Positions 1 through 5,711 of a stretch of DNA of 5,830 bases are shown piece after piece. This DNA is from Nitrososphaerota archaeon (GTDB taxonomy: Archaea; Thermoproteota; Nitrososphaeria; Nitrososphaerales; Gagatemarchaeaceae). Every line of letters starts with the position of its first letter. Position 1 is the first letter of the stretch. Under the pieces are notes generated by a model. It saw only the letters and a program-made list of their open reading frames with translations, ran no database searches and had not been told where the DNA came from. The DNA is taken from assembly GCA_005877185.1 (NCBI GenBank), contig VBPQ01000154.1, positions 1-5,830 on the forward strand, written 5' to 3'. Made by a program: the position numbers and the translations under genes.

Positions 1-64
1 AAGCAACAGCGAAAGATTCGAAGATCTGCGGTGGGATAATCGCTCCCCACGGTCGTCCGTGACG

Positions 65-71
65 CTTAAAT
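65..71 (+). promoter_or_regulatory. Possible archaeal TATA element before the small helical gene
   Basis: An AT-rich CTTAAAT lies about 20 bp before ATG 88 and 23 bp before ATG 91, in an otherwise GC-rich stretch. With no ribosome binding site in front of the start, a leaderless transcript from this element is possible. The match is weak and the call is inference only. Confidence 0.2.
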
Positions 72-87
72 CGCTGCTTAGATTTCT

Positions 88-371
88 ATGATGACTTGTA
101 TGCTGCGGCCGCTCACGGAGAAGGAACAGATAGAACTCGAGGAGATTCTGAAGGATCCCGTAAAGAGACGCAGGCAAGCCTTGAAGGCGATTGAGGCTTG
201 GGTTCGGCAAGGGACAGATACGTCAGGCAGATCCTCGACGAACTCGAAGAGACGCTGATTGATACCATCCCTGTGGCTTTTCGGCGGAGACCAGAGACAT
301 TGTTTAGGGAGATTGCTTCTCTCAACCTCGTCATCGAACTGAAGGAGAGATTGGCAGAGCGCAGCAAGTGA
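88..371 (+). CDS. Small charged helical protein of unknown function, frame-interrupted
   Basis: I do not recognise this family. Two overlapping plus-strand frames read like one protein. The first starts at ATG 88 (further ATGs at 91 and 100), contains a stretch beginning LRPLTEKEQIELEEIL, and runs to a stop at 256-258, but becomes unlike a protein after about codon 40. The second frame, open from 195 to the TGA at 369-371, reads RDRYVRQILDELEETLIDT and ends ELKERLAERSK. Joining them near 205-213 needs one extra base, for example one more A in the CAAGGG run, and gives about 94 residues rich in Glu, Arg and Leu, probably all helical. No cysteines, signal peptide or membrane segment is seen in the joined reading apart from a Cys near the first ATG. 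No clear ribosome binding site precedes it. A minus-strand ORF over the same bases is low-complexity Ser/Arg and looks like a shadow. The gene may be intact with a sequencing error, or a decayed pseudogene. Confidence 0.5.
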
Positions 372-413
372 GAAACTTCAGAAGAACGCCTTACAAAGGC
401 TCTGAAGGGTTTC
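372..413 (+). repeat. Nested hairpin directly after the small gene
   Basis: The outer arms are GAAAC-TTCAG (372-381) and CTGAA-gg-GTTTC (402-413), giving ten pairs with a two-base bulge. An inner hairpin GCCTT-aca-AAGGC occupies 388-400. The structure starts immediately after the TGA at 369-371. No T-run follows, so it is not a canonical terminator on either strand; it could be a 3' end stabiliser, a processing site or a small structured RNA. The pairing is seen in the sequence; any role is inferred. Confidence 0.4.
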
Positions 414-603
414 ACGGCGGGTTACCGGTCTTCAAGGAAGAGTTAAGCTGAGGGGCGTTTGCGTACCTCGACCTGATCATGACCGTCAGCCTCTTCAGCC
501 CCACATGCGAATAGACGGCGATGACGGCCGGAACGGCAATCAAGGCCGCGCGCCCGAGGGGAAGAATGCTGAACCAGCTGAAGACTCGGAGAACTTTGTC
601 CAC
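412..603 (-). CDS. Doubtful small single-pass membrane protein
   Basis: A 63-residue reading frame begins at a GTG (603) and ends at a TGA (412-414). Residues about 11-32 form a hydrophobic stretch (LPLGRAALIAVPAVIAV) followed by basic residues (GLKRL, MIRSRY), so a single membrane helix with a positive cytoplasmic tail is plausible. Upstream, the frame stays open back to the pyrC stop but holds no ATG. It lies about 145 bp after pyrC on the same strand and could be co-transcribed. There is no clear ribosome binding site, no recognised family, and an opposite-strand frame of similar length exists over part of it. It may be spurious. Confidence 0.25.
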   Translation of the reverse strand: MDKVLRVFSWFSILPLGRAALIAVPAVIAVYSHVGLKRLTVMIRSRYANAPQLNSSLKTGNPP

Positions 604-668
604 ATAATCGGGTCGGAGCTGACTTGGGAAGCAACCGTAACCCCAAGCGGCCGCTGGGGAGCCTTGCG

Positions 669-713
669 AAGCCCCTAATCGAGGGAAATGTGAAGAAGAT
701 CGTCGAGGGGCTT
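669..713 (-). terminator. Inverted repeat downstream of the pyr operon, possible terminator
   Basis: AAGCCCCT (669-676) and AGGGGCTT (706-713) are perfect 8-bp inverted repeats separated by 29 bases. They start about 35 bp after the pyrC stop in the direction of transcription. The loop contains a pyrimidine-rich TTCTTCACATTTCCC stretch on the transcribed strand, but there is no clean T-tract after the stem. Archaeal termination mainly uses T-tracts rather than stems, so the terminator role is a weak inference from position. Confidence 0.3.
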
Positions 714-747
714 TTCGTGTGCGCGAAGTCGAAACTGAGTTAGGGCG

Positions 748-2000
748 TCACGATATCGGCTGGCAATCGTCGAGCAGGACGGTTCCGTCCTTGATCGTCC
801 ATCTGACGCGCCCCCTGAACTTGATTCCTTCGTAGGGGGACCATCCGCACTTGGTGCGCAGGCCTTCTGCCGTGACTCTCTCCTTCAACTTCAGGTCCAC
901 CACGGCGATGTCTGCAACCTTCCCCCTGGCGAGCTCCCCTCTGTCCTTGAGCCCAAAGAACCCGGCCTGGTTCCCCGAGGTGGCGCGGGCGACCCCCGAT
1001 GGCGACATGTCCTGCTCCGTAATCAGCCATGCCACCACGTTACCGTAGTTGTCCAGGCCTGGAACTCCGCTGGGGGGATCCCCAGACATCTTCTCCTCCA
1101 ACAGGTGCGGCGCGTGATCCGTTACGAGGAAGTCAACATCGCCCCCCTTCAGCGCACGGACTAGGGCCTTCCTGTCCGACTCTGACCGCAGGGGGGGATT
1201 AACCCTCAGGAGGTCCCCTTTCTCTTTCAGAATCTCGCTGTTGAAGTACAGGTGATGGAGCGTCGCTTCGCACGCGATGGCTCCCCCCGCCCCTCTCGCG
1301 CGCGTGACCAGGCCGCAGCTCTCGCCGGTCGAGAGGTGGCATAGGTTGACCTTTCCTCTTCCACCCTTCGGCCGCGCTGACAGCACCTTCCTGACCGAGT
1401 CAACTTCGGTCCGCCGGTTCCTGATCCTTGCGTGGGCCTCTGGTCCCCAGGCCCCGCCCGCCTTCTCCTTTCGCAATTCGATGAGCGACTGGTCCTCGCA
1501 ATGGATGCTCGCTGGCTTCCCGGTCTTCGATATCTCGCTCAGGGCGGCCGGGAGGAGTTCCTGCGGCAGCAGAAGGCTCCCCGTGGTCTCCGCGAGGTAG
1601 AGCTTGTAACTGACCACGAGGTTGCTCATGCGAGCGAGTGAGTGCAGGTTCTCCCGCGTCACCCCCCCGTGGAAGAGAATGTCAATCGGCGCCCGCCTTG
1701 CGAGCGTCAGCTTCTTCTCCAGCGCTTCTGGCGTGGTGGCAGGGACCGGATTGTTCGGCATGTCGAAGACGGTCGTGACTCCGCCGTGAACCGCCGCGGC
1801 CGAAGCAGTCATGAAGTCCTCCTTGCTCTCCCAGCCGGGTTCCCTGAGGTGCACGTGAGGGTCTATGAACCCGGGGAAGATCAGGCATCCAGAGGCGTCT
1901 TCCTCAGGTCTGCGATGATGCCGTCCCGCAGGCCGACCTGCATGTGTTCCGTACCGGAGCGAAGGACAGCCTCTCCTTCAACGACGAGGTCGAATTCCAA
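748..2000 (-). CDS. pyrC: Dihydroorotase, frameshifted near the N-terminus
   Basis: This is dihydroorotase, the zinc amidohydrolase that interconverts carbamoyl aspartate and dihydroorotate (third step of UMP synthesis). The main frame contains PGFIDPHVHLREPG with the HxH metal ligands, DMPNN, YKLYLAETTG (the carboxylated Lys bridging the metals), SIHCED, LCHLST (two further metal His) and VTDHAPH (catalytic Asp), then the usual C-terminal strand region (VADIAVVD). The N-terminal strand region lies in a different frame: from TTG 2000 it reads FDLVVEGEAVLRSG and VGLRDGIIADL, then hits a stop at 1881-1883. The homology switches frame at about 1905-1912, and one added base restores about 417 residues, normal for the family. 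The GTG at 1854 would start after the first metal His, so it is not a credible start. The TTG lies 5 bp after the pyrI stop. Last gene of the pyr operon. Confidence 0.9.
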
Positions 2001-2005
2001 TCGGT

Positions 2006-2491
2006 CTATGCCCTTACAAAGTCCGGGATTCTGTCGAACTCGAGCAGCGAGTCACAGTACCCACATTGCAGGATCCTCTCCCTCTTGAGGGTGAAGAACA
2101 TCGTCGAGAGCGGCTCTCTTTCAGCGTTCGAGATGCAGAGTATCTCGGGGCGACGTATCCGCCCCTCGATGGTGTCCGGCACCCTGGGAGAGTACTTGGA
2201 AACCTTCCACCGCTTGATGTAGTTGATGGTCGTCGTCGGGAAGATCAGGCAGAGGATGTCGGCCTCGTTCTCGTCGATCCTCCACTGATCAACCTTGATT
2301 ACGTCCTTCTTCCCCAGCACCTTGCTAACGACATTCTGGAGCACGGCGACCGAGACCTCCGATCCCGATTTTGCGAGCCTCTGAAGACGGAGGACCCGAA
2401 GCACAAGGTCAGACTTCCAGGCCGGTATGTGGTCGATGACCGTTCCCTCTTCTATCTTTCTCACGAGCAGCTTTTCTTGCGATGCTTCCAT
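2006..2491 (-). CDS. pyrI: Aspartate carbamoyltransferase regulatory chain with one zinc ligand replaced
   Basis: PyrI binds nucleotides and joins PyrB catalytic trimers in the allosteric aspartate carbamoyltransferase. At 161 residues the length is normal. The N-terminal allosteric domain carries RKIEEGTVIDHIPA (about 11-24), GKKDVIKV (60-67) and TTTINYI (86-92). The C-terminal zinc domain contains LCISNAE (118-124) and LQCGYCDSLLEF (141-152). PyrI proteins normally hold zinc with four Cys in a CxxxxC...CxxC pattern (C109, C114, C138, C141 in E. coli). Here C119, C143 and C146 are present, but the first position is R114 (codon CGC; Cys would be TGC). The ATG at 2491 directly follows the pyrB stop, with a GGTGGTGG purine-rich ribosome binding site about 8 bases upstream. 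Its stop lies 5 bp before the pyrC TTG. Confidence 0.93.
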   Translation of the reverse strand: MEASQEKLLVRKIEEGTVIDHIPAWKSDLVLRVLRLQRLAKSGSEVSVAVLQNVVSKVLGKKDVIKVDQWRIDENEADILCLIFPTTTINYIKRWKVSKYSPRVPDTIEGRIRRPEILCISNAEREPLSTMFFTLKRERILQCGYCDSLLEFDRIPDFVRA

Positions 2492-3415
2492 CTACTTCGC
2501 CACCACCATCCTGAGGAGAGCCATCCTTAGCGGGACTCCCGCCGCGGCCTGGACAAAATACTGGGCGTATTCGCTCCCGTCGACGTCGCTTGCCAGCTCG
2601 TCAACCCTCGGCAGGGGATGCATTACGCGGAGGCCCTTCTTACCTTCTTTGAGGAAACCCAGGTTGATCTGGTAGAGTCCCCTGACTCTTTCGTATTCGG
2701 TGGGGTCGGGTATGCGCTCCTTCTGTATCCTCGTGACGTACAGGACGTCGAGTGATCCGACAACGTCCCCGACATCCTTCGTTTTCGTGAACCTGACTCC
2801 CTTTTCGCTGAGGAAATAGTCAATCTCCTTCCTCGTGGTCAGCGACTCGGGAGCCACGAACGTAATCTCCACGTCATAGTTAGAAAGGCCGTAGCTGAGT
2901 GAGGAGGCGGTCCTCCCGTACTTCAGGTCGCCGAGTATCCCGATGTGCAGTCCGTCGATTTTTCCGAAGGCCTTTTTGATGGTGTAAAGGTCGACCATAG
3001 CCTGCGTCGGGTGTTCGCGACTCCCGTCTCCTCCGCTGATCACCGGAATCTTCGTAATGTCGGCGGCGAAGCGGGCCGCACCCATCAGGCTGTGTCTCAT
3101 GACAATGCAATCCACTCCATATCCCTCGTACATCCTGACTGTGTCGTGCAGCGTCTCTCCCTTCGCGACAGAGGACTTTTCGGGTGACGAGAAACCCGTC
3201 GTCCTGCACCCGAGCCTCTCCGCTGCGATTTCGAAACTCGAGTAGGTCCGCGTGGATGGCTCGTAGAAGATCAAAGCAACGAGTTTCCCGTCGAGGGCCC
3301 TGCCAGCTCCGCCTGATTCGATCTCCTTGGTCGAGTCGAAGATGAACTCGAGCTCCTCCCTCGAAAAATCTCGAATGGTGATGATGTCCCTCCCGGCGAA
3401 ATCGTCCGCCTTCAC
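2492..3415 (-). CDS. pyrB: Aspartate carbamoyltransferase catalytic chain
   Basis: PyrB condenses carbamoyl phosphate with aspartate to carbamoyl aspartate, the committed step of pyrimidine synthesis, as a cytoplasmic trimer. The 307-residue length is typical. All expected active-site elements are visible: FYEPSTRTYSSFE (carbamoyl-phosphate loop, S54-T57), SSVAKGETL (80s loop, K85), MRH (R107), GDGSREHPTQ (H135, Q138), GDLKYGRT (R168), VTRIQKER (R229, Q231) and HPLPRVDE (L268). The near-terminal QAAAGVPLRMALL matches the usual QAxNGVPxRMALL, with Ala for Asn. The start is GTG at 3415, whose last bases form the TGA of pyrD (GTGA overlap), so translation is probably coupled; a GGAGG lies about 12 bases upstream. 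pyrI starts at the base after its stop, as expected for subunits of one complex. Confidence 0.97.
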   Translation of the reverse strand: MKADDFAGRDIITIRDFSREELEFIFDSTKEIESGGAGRALDGKLVALIFYEPSTRTYSSFEIAAERLGCRTTGFSSPEKSSVAKGETLHDTVRMYEGYGVDCIVMRHSLMGAARFAADITKIPVISGGDGSREHPTQAMVDLYTIKKAFGKIDGLHIGILGDLKYGRTASSLSYGLSNYDVEITFVAPESLTTRKEIDYFLSEKGVRFTKTKDVGDVVGSLDVLYVTRIQKERIPDPTEYERVRGLYQINLGFLKEGKKGLRVMHPLPRVDELASDVDGSEYAQYFVQAAAGVPLRMALLRMVVAK

Positions 3416-4560
3416 CGATGATTAGCGCCTCCAACCTTGGCCCGGAGAAGCCAGAGCCTCACCTCGAGCGCCAGAAACGGGTTCAGTAGTGCGCCGGTCG
3501 CGCTCTCGACTATATCGGCGCCAGATTTCATCAGGCTTACTGCGTCCTGGGGGCCGAGTACTCCTCCAAGGCCGACTATCTTGTAGTCTCTTCCGCCAGT
3601 AAGTTGTTCCGCCAAGTTCGCAACGGCACCGCGCGCAAGCTCCCGAATCGCGGAGCCGCAGATTCCGGCCTTACCGCCCCTGTCTGCGAACTGGGGGACC
3701 CCCTCCCGGTCCCTGACCACTGCCGCAACAGAATTCATCGCGACGTAGGCCACTCTGTTGTCCCAGGTCTGCTCGACGAATTCCCGGTAGTCCCTCAGAT
3801 AACCCGTTTTGACGAAGACAGGAAAGTCTCCCCCGACATTTTTTCGGACAGCGTCGACGACGCGGCCGCTCAGCTTTGCGTCCGTGTAGGTCTCTCCCCC
3901 CTCTCCGGGGAGGACGTTTGGGCAGGAGAGATTGAGCTCTACGGCGTCAGCTCCCAGGTTCTTTCGCTCCAACGCGAGAGAGGAGAATTGCGAAAGCATG
4001 TCTTCTTCGCTGGTCTCACGTCCGACCGTGGCCGAGACGCTCAAGATGAAGAAACGATCCCGACTGGTCTCGGCGACGCGCCGGGCTTCTGCCCTCCAGA
4101 CGCTAGGGTCCGGAGTCGGCATCCCAAGAGAGTTCGTGATCGAACCCGTGACCCCCATGCTCGACACGAATCCGTGTCCGAAGTCTCCCCTGACGTGAAG
4201 CAGGTTGGGCATCCCGTGACCAATCCAGCGCCTGTCCCGCATCGTCTTGTAAGTCAGGATGCTATAGCCAAGTTGTGAGAAGAGGGCGAGCCACTTGTAG
4301 TTCGGGGCTGGACCGCTCGCCACGCCGACGGGGCTCGCAATTGTCTTCCCGAAGAGAGTGACTCTGGTGCTCTCTCCAGAATCCGTCTCTAGATTGCGGA
4401 TTTTGTCTGAAAGTTGTTCGAGTCTGCTCGTTTCGTAGTCCGTCAGTGACCGAGGTCCGCGATCGAAGTTGTCCCAGAAGCTCGACGAGACATCATAAAG
4501 AGGTTCCGAGGCGATTTCTTTCCACGGATTAGTGGCCCGGATTGTGAACCCGCCCTTCAA
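3412..4560 (-). CDS. pyrD: Dihydroorotate dehydrogenase, family 1 type with N-terminal extension
   Basis: This FMN enzyme oxidises dihydroorotate to orotate, the fourth step of UMP synthesis. Comparison with the soluble family 1 enzyme of Lactococcus shows these matches: TYKTMR (K105), NSLGMP (N143), ELNLSCPN (N210, catalytic C213, N215), VKTG (K251), AMNS (N276, S277) and the FMN-phosphate loop GLGGV (about 330-334). Cys rather than Ser as catalytic base argues for family 1 and against the membrane quinone-linked family 2. No pyrK lies alongside, so the electron acceptor is unknown. The barrel begins near residue 66 (VTLFGKTIASPVGVASGP); the first about 65 residues, rich in charged and aromatic residues, are an extension relative to the short family 1 enzymes. 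The only start after the upstream in-frame stop is TTG 4560, with no obvious ribosome binding site. First gene of the operon; its stop overlaps the pyrB start. Confidence 0.93.
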   Translation of the reverse strand: MKGGFTIRATNPWKEIASEPLYDVSSSFWDNFDRGPRSLTDYETSRLEQLSDKIRNLETDSGESTRVTLFGKTIASPVGVASGPAPNYKWLALFSQLGYSILTYKTMRDRRWIGHGMPNLLHVRGDFGHGFVSSMGVTGSITNSLGMPTPDPSVWRAEARRVAETSRDRFFILSVSATVGRETSEEDMLSQFSSLALERKNLGADAVELNLSCPNVLPGEGGETYTDAKLSGRVVDAVRKNVGGDFPVFVKTGYLRDYREFVEQTWDNRVAYVAMNSVAAVVRDREGVPQFADRGGKAGICGSAIRELARGAVANLAEQLTGGRDYKIVGLGGVLGPQDAVSLMKSGADIVESATGALLNPFLALEVRLWLLRAKVGGANHR

Positions 4561-4573
4561 TTGAGCGTCTTCG

Positions 4574-4590
4574 GATTATAAGTCTTTCAG
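4574..4590 (-). promoter_or_regulatory. Possible BRE/TATA promoter of the pyr operon
   Basis: Reading on the minus strand, CTGAAAGA followed by CTTATAAT resembles an archaeal BRE (purine-rich) plus TATA box. The TATA core (4576-4581) is only about 18 bp from the TTG of pyrD, too close for a standard start site about 25 bp downstream, so either the transcript starts inside the annotated first codons or another element is used. A second candidate, CGATAAGAG at 4606-4614, overlaps the left end of the insertion sequence and would give a short leader. Positions are seen; function is inferred. Confidence 0.35.
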
Positions 4591-4610
4591 GATTTGGGAG
4601 GGCTTCTCTT

Positions 4611-4628
4611 ATCGAGAAATCATTTCGC
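4611..4628 (+). repeat. Left terminal inverted repeat of the insertion sequence
   Basis: ATCGAGAAATCATTTCGC matches the right repeat inverted (16 of 18). It also contains its own small dyad, GAAAT-c-ATTTC, so it could double as a transposase or repressor binding site. Confidence 0.6.
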
Positions 4629-4648
4629 TACCTAGCCAAGATAGGTAG
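4628..4648. repeat. Dyad CTACCTA / TAGGTAG
   Basis: A perfect 7-bp inverted repeat with a 7-base spacer (GCCAAGA) directly inside the left terminal repeat and 47 bp before the transposase start. Its half-site TAGGTA, extended to GATAGGTA at 4640-4647, recurs in the palindrome at 5661-5678. It may be an operator or transposase-binding subterminal site. Confidence 0.4.
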
Positions 4649-4694
4649 ACTCGGTGAGTTTTGGAGCGGCGTACTGAGGCATTACGGGAAGGAT

Positions 4695-5615
4695 GTGCCG
4701 AAGCTTGATGATAACAAGATGCGCTACATCATCAGGGCCAGGAGGAGGGGAGGGAGCACATCTGACATCGCCAGGAACCTATCCGTGTCGAGGAGGAGGG
4801 TTGAACAGGTCTATGCATACTACCGGAAGAATGGGAAGCTTCCGTCCCTATCGAAGGCCGGGAGAAGGAGTGTGCCGATCACAGACGATGAGGTACGGTT
4901 TGTCCTCCTCGCCCATGGCAGGTACAGGGTCGGAGCGGTCTACCTCAAGAAGAGGATCGAGCACGACCATGGAATCCATATCAATCACGACAGGATACAG
5001 AGGGTCCTGAGGATGCACGGTCTCTCCTCTGAGCCAGCAAGGAGGTGGATCAGGCGCAAATGGGTCCGGTATGAGAGGGAATACTCCAACTCGCTCTGGC
5101 ACGTCGATTGGTACGAGATGAAGGACCCGAGGTGGAGGGGGATGCAGCTCATCGCCTACGAGGATGATGCGTCTCGGTTCATCGTCGGATACGGGCTGTT
5201 CAAGGAGGCAACGTCCCACCATGCCGTCGAGGTGCTGAAGGATGCCATCGAGAGGTATGGGAAGCCAAAATCTATCCTTTCGGACAGGGGGATCCAATTC
5301 TACGCTGCTGAGGCGGAGGCGAGGGAGAAGGGATTGACTGAGTTCGAGACCTTCCTGATGAGGAATCACATCAGGCACATACTCGGAAGGGTATCGCACC
5401 CTCAGACCAATGGGAAGGTCGAGAAGCTCTTCGATGAGATTGGAAAGAAGATCAAATTCTTCTCATCGATAGATGAATGCGTAGAGTGGTACAACACGAT
5501 AAAGCCTCACGGAGCCCTTGACCTGAAGACTCCCATAGACGCATACTACGAGAAGATGCCCCAGACAGATGCGCTCTTCGACCCTTCAATCCTGGAGAAG
5601 GAGGTATCATCGTAG
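4695..5615 (+). CDS. DDE (rve-type) transposase, IS481-like
   Basis: A 306-residue transposase that would cut and join the ends of the surrounding element. An N-terminal helix-turn-helix (about 8-46, with GGSTSDIARNLSVSRRRVEQ) is followed by a second DNA-binding segment (about 60-120, LKKRIEHDHGIHINHDRIQR). The RNase H-fold core then gives the catalytic triad: D138 in WHVDWYEM, D197 in ILSDRGIQF and E243 in QTNGKVEKLF. It ends with the WYNTIKPHGALDLKTP motif typical of IS3/IS481-type enzymes. D197 and E243 are 45 residues apart, longer than the usual about 35, because of an acidic insert (YAAEAEAREKGLTEF). The start is GTG 4695, agreeing with the short MPKLD-type N-termini of relatives; ATG 4693 is in another frame. 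The frame is open further upstream but has no start codon. The length, intact triad and terminal repeats suggest a potentially active copy. Arginines are largely AGG. Confidence 0.9.
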   Translation: MPKLDDNKMRYIIRARRRGGSTSDIARNLSVSRRRVEQVYAYYRKNGKLPSLSKAGRRSVPITDDEVRFVLLAHGRYRVGAVYLKKRIEHDHGIHINHDRIQRVLRMHGLSSEPARRWIRRKWVRYEREYSNSLWHVDWYEMKDPRWRGMQLIAYEDDASRFIVGYGLFKEATSHHAVEVLKDAIERYGKPKSILSDRGIQFYAAEAEAREKGLTEFETFLMRNHIRHILGRVSHPQTNGKVEKLFDEIGKKIKFFSSIDECVEWYNTIKPHGALDLKTPIDAYYEKMPQTDALFDPSILEKEVSS

Positions 5616-5617
5616 AT

Positions 5618-5635
5618 GCGAAATAATTACTCGAT
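5618..5635 (-). repeat. Right terminal inverted repeat of the insertion sequence
   Basis: GCGAAATAATTACTCGAT is the inverted partner of 4611-4628 with two mismatches, just after the transposase stop (5613-5615). Outward it continues TAC, so the end read inward could be TGTATCGAG, which begins with the TGT common in IS481 ends. Confidence 0.6.
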
Positions 5636-5660
5636 ACAACATGCGTCCCTGCGAGCAGCC

Positions 5661-5678
5661 GATAGGTATATACCTATC
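5661..5678. repeat. Perfect 18-bp palindrome in the convergent intergenic region
   Basis: GATAGGTATATACCTATC is fully self-complementary and lies between the transposase and the exonuclease, whose genes converge here. The centre TATATA could act as a TATA element in either direction; the symmetry suggests binding by a dimeric regulator. It lies 25 bp outside the right terminal repeat, so it is probably host DNA. Function is unknown. Confidence 0.6.
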
Positions 5679-5694
5679 CCCTCCCCTTGGAGGG
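5679..5694. repeat. GC-rich hairpin CCCTCC-CCTT-GGAGGG
   Basis: A perfect 6-bp stem with a 4-base loop adjoins the 18-bp palindrome and lies 18 bp past the exonuclease stop. It has no T-run on either side. Its place between converging genes makes a bidirectional 3' end structure possible but unproven. Confidence 0.35.
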
Positions 5695-5711
5695 CAAAGC
5701 ACAAACGCCCC

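Larger units (their letters stand above)
4611..5635 (+). mobile_element. Insertion sequence of about 1.0 kb with DDE transposase
   Basis: The transposase gene is flanked by an imperfect inverted repeat. The left copy ATCGAGAAATCATTTCGC (4611-4628) and the reverse complement of the right copy GCGAAATAATTACTCGAT (5618-5635) agree at 16 of 18 bases; one further outward T (4610/5636) also matches. The resulting element of about 1025 bp with one ORF fits IS481-like or related rve-type elements. I could not find a convincing target-site duplication, so the exact outer edges are uncertain by a few bases. The left end is 50 bp upstream of pyrD and the right end 20 bp after the transposase stop. Confidence 0.65.

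Noticed and set aside
13..30. TTCGAATC-like T-loop suggesting a tRNA 3' end on the minus strand
   Set aside because: The flanking bases do not form the 5-bp T-stem and no acceptor or anticodon arm can be built.
1..39. Plus-strand end of an upstream gene reading KQQRKIRRSAVG then TAA
   Set aside because: Twelve residues with no recognisable motif; another frame on the minus strand is also open, so there is no basis to choose.
88..94. ATGATGA resembling a C box of a C/D guide RNA
   Set aside because: No D box (CTGA) at the usual distance and no D'/C' pair; the bases are better explained as tandem start codons.
106..113. GCGGCCGC octamers at three places (also near 648 and 3863)
   Set aside because: Isolated GC-rich 8-mers in coding and non-coding contexts with no shared flanks; likely chance.
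113..415. Minus-strand 100-residue ORF
   Set aside because: Low-complexity Ser/Arg composition antisense to the more protein-like plus-strand frames.
505..678. Plus-strand ORF beginning MRIDGDDGRNG
   Set aside because: Composition rich in Gly/Asp/Asn without a motif; overlaps the hydrophobic minus-strand ORF and neither has firm support.
1277..2530. Several plus-strand ORFs opposite pyrC, pyrI and pyrB
   Set aside because: All are antisense to genes with clear conserved motifs and show no protein-like features.
4560..4694. Open frame upstream of the transposase GTG that could extend the protein
   Set aside because: It has no ATG, GTG or TTG before 4695 and crosses the terminal repeat; relatives are expected to start with MPKLD-like sequence.
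4848..5399. Long minus-strand ORF of 183 residues inside the transposase
   Set aside because: Proline-rich shadow of the AGG/GAG-rich transposase; no domain or start signal.
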